Below, piece by piece: positions 15,929 through 18,743 of a DNA stretch of 18,743 nucleotides. Every line of letters begins with the position of its first letter. Positions within the stretch are counted from its first letter, which is position 1. The translations under genes and the position numbers were made by a program. This DNA comes from Clostridia bacterium (GTDB lineage Bacteria; Bacillota; Clostridia; TANB77; CAG-508): NCBI GenBank assembly GCA_022790685.1, contig JAAVXQ010000086.1, positions 1 through 18,743 on the forward strand, given 5' to 3'. The notes under the pieces are model-generated. The model searched no databases. It worked only from the letters and a program-made list of their open reading frames with translations, and was not told the DNA's origin.

Positions 15929-16207
15929 TTAATCTTTTGCCCATTTTGGTTTTTCTTTTGTATATCCAATAAAATATAAACTCTCATCATTATCTGCAGT
16001 TAAAATTTTGATAAAATATTCATTTAAAAATATTCTATAATTTTCATCATCTTTTATTTTGGGAAAATACCTAAAATTTATTCTTGTACTATGTACTTGT
16101 TGATGATGCCTTCCAAATGTCTCATATGCATCTGATAAAAATTCTTTTAATTCTTTTCCATTCATATATTTTTCTTTATAACCATTATATACTTCTCTTT
16201 TTTTCAT
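15929..16207 (-). CDS. small orphan protein, unrecognised
   Basis: This gene of about 92 residues has an ATG at 16207 with GAGG five bases upstream. A GTG two codons earlier is in frame but overlaps that box, so I prefer 16207. The protein is charged and soluble, with FLSDAYETFGRHHQQ and NFRYFPKIKDDENYR segments and a KEKPKWAKD end. I see no membrane segment and no family. It lies just after a recombinase fragment and 96 bases before the DUF262 start; its ribosome binding site overlaps the fragment's stop. It could be a remnant of the mobile element or a small regulator of the cassette. Confidence 0.6.
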   Translation of the reverse strand: MKKREVYNGYKEKYMNGKELKEFLSDAYETFGRHHQQVHSTRINFRYFPKIKDDENYRIFLNEYFIKILTADNDESLYFIGYTKEKPKWAKD

Positions 16208-16214
16208 ATACACC

Positions 16215-16673
16215 TCACAATTTAAATATACTTTCTATTTTGTTTAAAGCTCTTTTTTGTTCTAATTCTATTAGTAACTCATTAATATTTTTTATTTGAG
16301 ATTCATCTTTCGTAAATACTATATTAGTATTTTTATTTTGTGGAATTTCTTTTATTAGATTCCAGCTAATTGCTTTATTTAATTCTTCTCGTAAAGTATT
16401 TATTATCATTTTTACAGAATAATTGCTTGGTTTTTTTATATACTTCCATTTTTTCTTATTAATTAAATAATATTCAAATTCTTTTATATTACATTGAGTA
16501 ATACTATTTAATGTTACATTTCCAAAATATTCATTAATTATTCGAATTCTATTTTGATATGTTCCATAGCTTGTCATAGAAATATTTTTATACTTTAATT
16601 CTAAAAACAATATTCCTAATTCAGATATTGTTATAAAGTCTGAAGCAATTATTTTTCTATTATAGGTATCCAT
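16215..16673 (-). pseudogene. tyrosine-recombinase fragment, core-binding domain only
   Basis: The 152 residues match the N-terminal arm- and core-binding (SAM-like) half of phage/ICE-type tyrosine integrases: a TYQNRIRIINEYFG helix, a SITQCNIKEFEYYLI helix, then VKMIINTLREELNKAISWNLI before a basic linker. The catalytic half with its Arg, His-x-x-Arg and Tyr residues is missing, although the family is normally near 350-400 residues. It has a fair ribosome binding site (AGGAG, 7-base spacer) and its start overlaps the end of the AraC-type gene by 25 bases. It is most likely a decayed integrase; a small DNA-binding regulator derived from one is also possible. Confidence 0.65.
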
Positions 16674-17554
16674 ACTTCAACTCCTACATTTAATTTTACT
16701 GGTTCTTCAGTTAATTCTTCATAATATTCTACAAAATTATACCTATCAAAAGCTATAATATAACTATTTAAGTCTTCTTTATATTTTTTTAAATTTGGCA
16801 ATATTTTATTAATACCATAAGAAGTTGAATACTCAATAGCTTCTTTTTTGGAAAAGCTTTTTCCTTTAATTATCAGCCATTTTTGTCTTGGTAATGTTTT
16901 TATTTCTAATGAATTTGAATATTCATCAAATTCATTATATATAGTTGCTAGCATATATTCAAAATGGTTTTCTTGAAATTGTTTTAATTCAATAAAGTTA
17001 TCACTTACACATTCTCCCAACTCTTCTTTCAATTTATCTTCTATAAAATACATACATTCCATATAAAAATCAAGATTCATAAATTCTGAACTTTCAATTA
17101 TTCCAATAAGTTTTATTTCACTTTTTTCTTTTATGTCATATGACTCAAATTTAAAAAAGTTTGCTAATTCTTTTTCATAATCATCACAAATTGTTATTCT
17201 ACTAAATTCATTTCGCATTACTCCATTTTTTCGAAATTGTTTTGGCGTAATTTTATTAAATTTTGTAAATGCTTTAATAAAACCATCTTCACTGTATCCA
17301 TATTTAGAAGCTATTGCCCTAACTAAATTATTTGTTTCTAACAAATCTCTTGATGCTAAATCCATTTTTCTTTTAGTAATATATTTTTGCATTGTCATAT
17401 CAAAAGTATCTTTAAATTTTTTAGATAAGTATTGTTCATCATAACCTACATATTTAGCAATATTCTTATTACTTATAATTTCTTCATTTTTAATTTTGCT
17501 TTCTATATAGTTTATTACTTTTTTTAATGTACTAGACATTTCTTTATTTGACAT
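16649..17554 (-). CDS. AraC-family regulator with GyrI-like effector domain
   Basis: This 301-residue protein begins with a MarA/Rob-like pair of helix-turn-helix motifs (about 10-110), seen in NIAKYVGYDEQYLSKKFKD and IASKYGYSEDGFIKAFTKF followed by TPKQFRKN. Residues 150-300 have the GyrI-like/BacR effector fold, ending NVGVEVWIPI. Such regulators bind small, often lipophilic or antibiotic-like ligands and activate resistance or transport genes. No such target gene is in the window, so the regulon is unknown. AAAGGAG lies nine bases before the ATG. A TATAAT is present on the minus strand around 17586-17591, but I see no good -35. Confidence 0.88.
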   Translation of the reverse strand: MSNKEMSSTLKKVINYIESKIKNEEIISNKNIAKYVGYDEQYLSKKFKDTFDMTMQKYITKRKMDLASRDLLETNNLVRAIASKYGYSEDGFIKAFTKFNKITPKQFRKNGVMRNEFSRITICDDYEKELANFFKFESYDIKEKSEIKLIGIIESSEFMNLDFYMECMYFIEDKLKEELGECVSDNFIELKQFQENHFEYMLATIYNEFDEYSNSLEIKTLPRQKWLIIKGKSFSKKEAIEYSTSYGINKILPNLKKYKEDLNSYIIAFDRYNFVEYYEELTEEPVKLNVGVEVWIPIIEK

Positions 17555-17703
17555 ATATTGCTTCTCCTTTCCTTAAATTGATTATATTATACTTAAAAAA
17601 ACACATTAATAATCGAACTGCAATTTTGTATTCTTATAAAAACTAAATATATAACTTTACTAGCATATCAAGATTTTTTCTATTTTATATTTATATATTT
17701 TTT

Positions 17704-17741
17704 AAAAATCTGACTAAATTATATAAAAATGTTAGATTTTT
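17704..17741. other. terminator-like inverted repeat
   Basis: AAAAATCT (17704-17711) pairs with AGATTTTT (17734-17741). A further AGATTTTT lies at about 17670, so two pairings are possible. The rest of the AraC-upstream gap (17555-17781) is AT-rich with nothing else I can name. Confidence 0.35.
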
Positions 17742-17781
17742 TTCAATTCACTATTTAATGATTTTGGTTAGAGATAAGTTA

Positions 17782-17810
17782 TTGAAGTTAACATAATTTT
17801 ATGGTATAAT
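17782..17810 (+). promoter_or_regulatory. strong promoter of a putative large non-coding RNA
   Basis: TTGAAG (17782-17787), a 17-base spacer, and a perfect TATAAT (17805-17810) preceded by TGG, so an extended -10. Transcription should start near 17818. No protein gene of normal size follows. Confidence 0.75.
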
Positions 17811-17941
17811 ATATATTGTATAATTGCGCTTAAACGTAGCTTTATATGTGTCAAGAAATTTTAAAATAATTGAATAATTTTGTATCAGAAAATACACAAA
17901 GCATTTTATGTTTTGTGTATTTCGTGCGTTTATAAAGCTTT

Positions 17942-17979
17942 TTCTCAACCTTTTTCAACACTTTTCAAACGTTTTCAAC
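17942..17979 (+). repeat. four TTTTCAAC-like repeats with exact 10-base period
   Basis: Units begin at 17942 (TTCTCAAC), 17952 (TTTTCAAC), 17962 (TTTTCAAA) and 17972 (TTTTCAAC). A weaker fifth follows at 17982. They lie inside the putative RNA just after its first large hairpin. Confidence 0.6.
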
Positions 17980-18385
17980 GTTATTCATTACTACTTTTTC
18001 ACAAAAAACAAAATTTTTTCTCTGGCGTAAGCATCTAAATTTTAATAGAAAGGACGGCGATTATTTATGCTCTATCTCCTACTTATGCATTACTTAATTA
18101 TTCTAACGAAGTATGGCTAAAAAAGAATAATTATTTATAATTATTCTCCTACTAAAATTCAGTTTCAAACTTGAATTTTAGTAAATAAAATAAGCGAACG
18201 AATATACTTGAAATATATTTCGGAGATTATTTTATACTTAATTAATTTTAATATTTAGTTTTGAAAAAACTTAAATATTACTAAATTAATTAAGTCCAAG
18301 GGGTTATTAGGGGAATTCCCCTGATCATACAGAGTTCTTTCGAAGAAAGTACTCTAGTATGTTATAGCACTGAAGTGACCCACAA

Positions 18386-18418
18386 AAAAGCAGTATTCAT
18401 TTTATGAGTACTGCTTTT
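18386..18418 (+). terminator. terminator at the 3' end of the putative large RNA
   Basis: A 15-bp stem with one G-T pair (18386-18400 with 18404-18418) closes a TTT loop. The plus-strand T-tract is short (TTTTCCC). The minus-strand tract is six T, so it may serve in both directions. Confidence 0.7.
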
Positions 18419-18532
18419 CCCATTATATATTTTTATGTATTTTTCAATAATTATATAAAATGTTAAATAATATTTTTTAAAAAATCACCACTTGCACTCC
18501 ACTTTTTGATATTTTTATGTAAAGCATATAAA

Positions 18533-18629
18533 TTATCAACACCTAAATTGGTTAATACTGTAAGAATACAAAGCTATTTTATCAACAAATTGTCAACACG
18601 ATTTTTTTTGTTGCCAAAATTGTTGACAA
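18533..18629. repeat. cluster of four TTRTCAACA sites
   Basis: TTATCAACA at 18533-18541 and 18579-18587, TTGTCAACA at 18590-18598, and an inverted TTGTCAACA at 18621-18629. The last lies in a perfect 8-bp palindrome, AAAATTGT-TG-ACAATTTT. They resemble DnaA boxes (one base off TTATCCACA) or recombinase arm-type sites. Otherwise the stretch from 18421 to 18712 is AT-rich with no gene seen. Confidence 0.55.
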
Positions 18630-18712
18630 TTTTGCATTTTAAACTATTTTAATACTTCATCTTCTTTTTGTAAAATGATTATTTTATGCATTTTACACGT
18701 GGACATTGAAAC

Positions 18713-18741
18713 AAAAAAAGACGCTCTAAAACGTCTTTTTT
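18713..18741. terminator. intrinsic terminator at the right edge
   Basis: A 10-bp stem, AAAAAAGACG (18714-18723) with CGTCTTTTTT (18732-18741), has an 8-base loop. A-tracts and T-tracts make it usable in both directions. It most likely ends a minus-strand gene that lies beyond the window. Confidence 0.65.
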
Positions 18742-18743
18742 GG

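Larger units (their letters stand above)
17818..18420 (+). ncRNA. candidate large structured non-coding RNA, about 600 nt
   Basis: Between a consensus promoter and a terminator lie about 600 nt with no normal ORF and many strong helices. In order they are: 9-bp AGCTTTATA/TATAAAGCT (17838-17846 with 17931-17939), enclosing a 15-bp hairpin with one G-U (17890-17904 with 17908-17922); a repeat tract (17942-17979); two alternative 10-bp helices (18095-18147); 12-bp 18150-18161 with 18172-18183; 9-bp 18185-18193 with 18227-18235, topped by a short helix across a purine-rich internal loop; a bulged helix of about 26 bp (18236-18295); GGGG/CCCC (18310-18321); a bulged 15-bp hairpin (18326-18361); and the terminator. 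Promoter, length and density of helices recall the ROOL/GOLLD/OLE class. I cannot match conserved sequences, so the family is open. It is not tmRNA, RNase P RNA or a group II intron. Confidence 0.6.

Noticed and set aside
17942..17990. Possible CRISPR array
   Set aside because: Units are only 8 bases with 2-base gaps; no spacer-length intervals and no cas genes.
17818..18420. tmRNA, RNase P RNA, group II intron or retron RNA
   Set aside because: No tRNA-like ends or CCA for tmRNA, no recognisable RNase P core, no domain V-like hairpin, and no reverse transcriptase nearby.
17600..18743. Second copy of the tRNA-Gly 3' end as a right attachment site
   Set aside because: I found no direct repeat of the tRNA end in the right-hand non-coding region, so a simple attL/attR pair is not supported in this window.

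Overview
This 18.7-kb window is very AT-rich DNA (coding stretches are roughly 25% GC by eye) from a low-GC Clostridia-like Firmicute, probably a spore former. The evidence is the base composition, strong AGGAGG-type ribosome binding sites, extended -10 sigma-A promoters, a tsaE-tsaB-rimI cluster, a SleB-type cell-wall hydrolase and a LonC-like protease. The standard genetic code fits. All protein genes lie on the minus strand. A tRNA-Gly and a putative large non-coding RNA lie on the plus strand.

Region 1 (1-9.5 kb) is mostly core. From the left it holds the 5' end of rpsB with its promoter, then a three-gene operon, then a Lon-family protease, then tsaE-tsaB-rimI for the t6A tRNA modification pathway. 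The three-gene operon encodes a predicted ADP-ribosyltransferase with a long coiled-coil tail and two paralogous zinc-ribbon/membrane/PH-domain proteins. The region ends with a SleB-like hydrolase. Its membrane anchor sits in a different reading frame, joined at an exact T TTT TTA slippery heptamer. This last locus is clearly richer in GC than its neighbours.

Region 2 (9.5-10.2 kb) is non-coding. It has a tRNA-Gly(UCC) with a good promoter and terminator, followed by an inverted scrap of a tRNA-Gly 3' end. It looks like one edge of an inserted island.

Region 3 (10.2-17.6 kb) is accessory. Its centre is four genes that abut head to tail with no intergenic DNA: a DUF262 protein (TTG start), a HEPN-domain protein, a C5-cytosine methyltransferase very close to M.HaeIII, and a HaeIII-family endonuclease. 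The predicted target is GGCC. Around this cassette are an unrecognised tail-anchored membrane protein, a small orphan gene, a tyrosine-recombinase fragment lacking its catalytic domain, and an AraC/GyrI-type regulator.

Region 4 (17.6-18.7 kb) has no protein gene of normal size. A consensus promoter and a terminator frame about 600 nt dense in hairpins: a candidate large ornate non-coding RNA of the ROOL/GOLLD size class, though I could not assign a family. To its right are repeated TTRTCAACA sites that resemble sites at the left edge of the island.

The observations most worth a second look are the ~600-nt RNA, the fusion of a DUF262-HEPN pair into a HaeIII-type restriction operon, the frameshifted SleB locus, and the ADP-ribosyltransferase operon.
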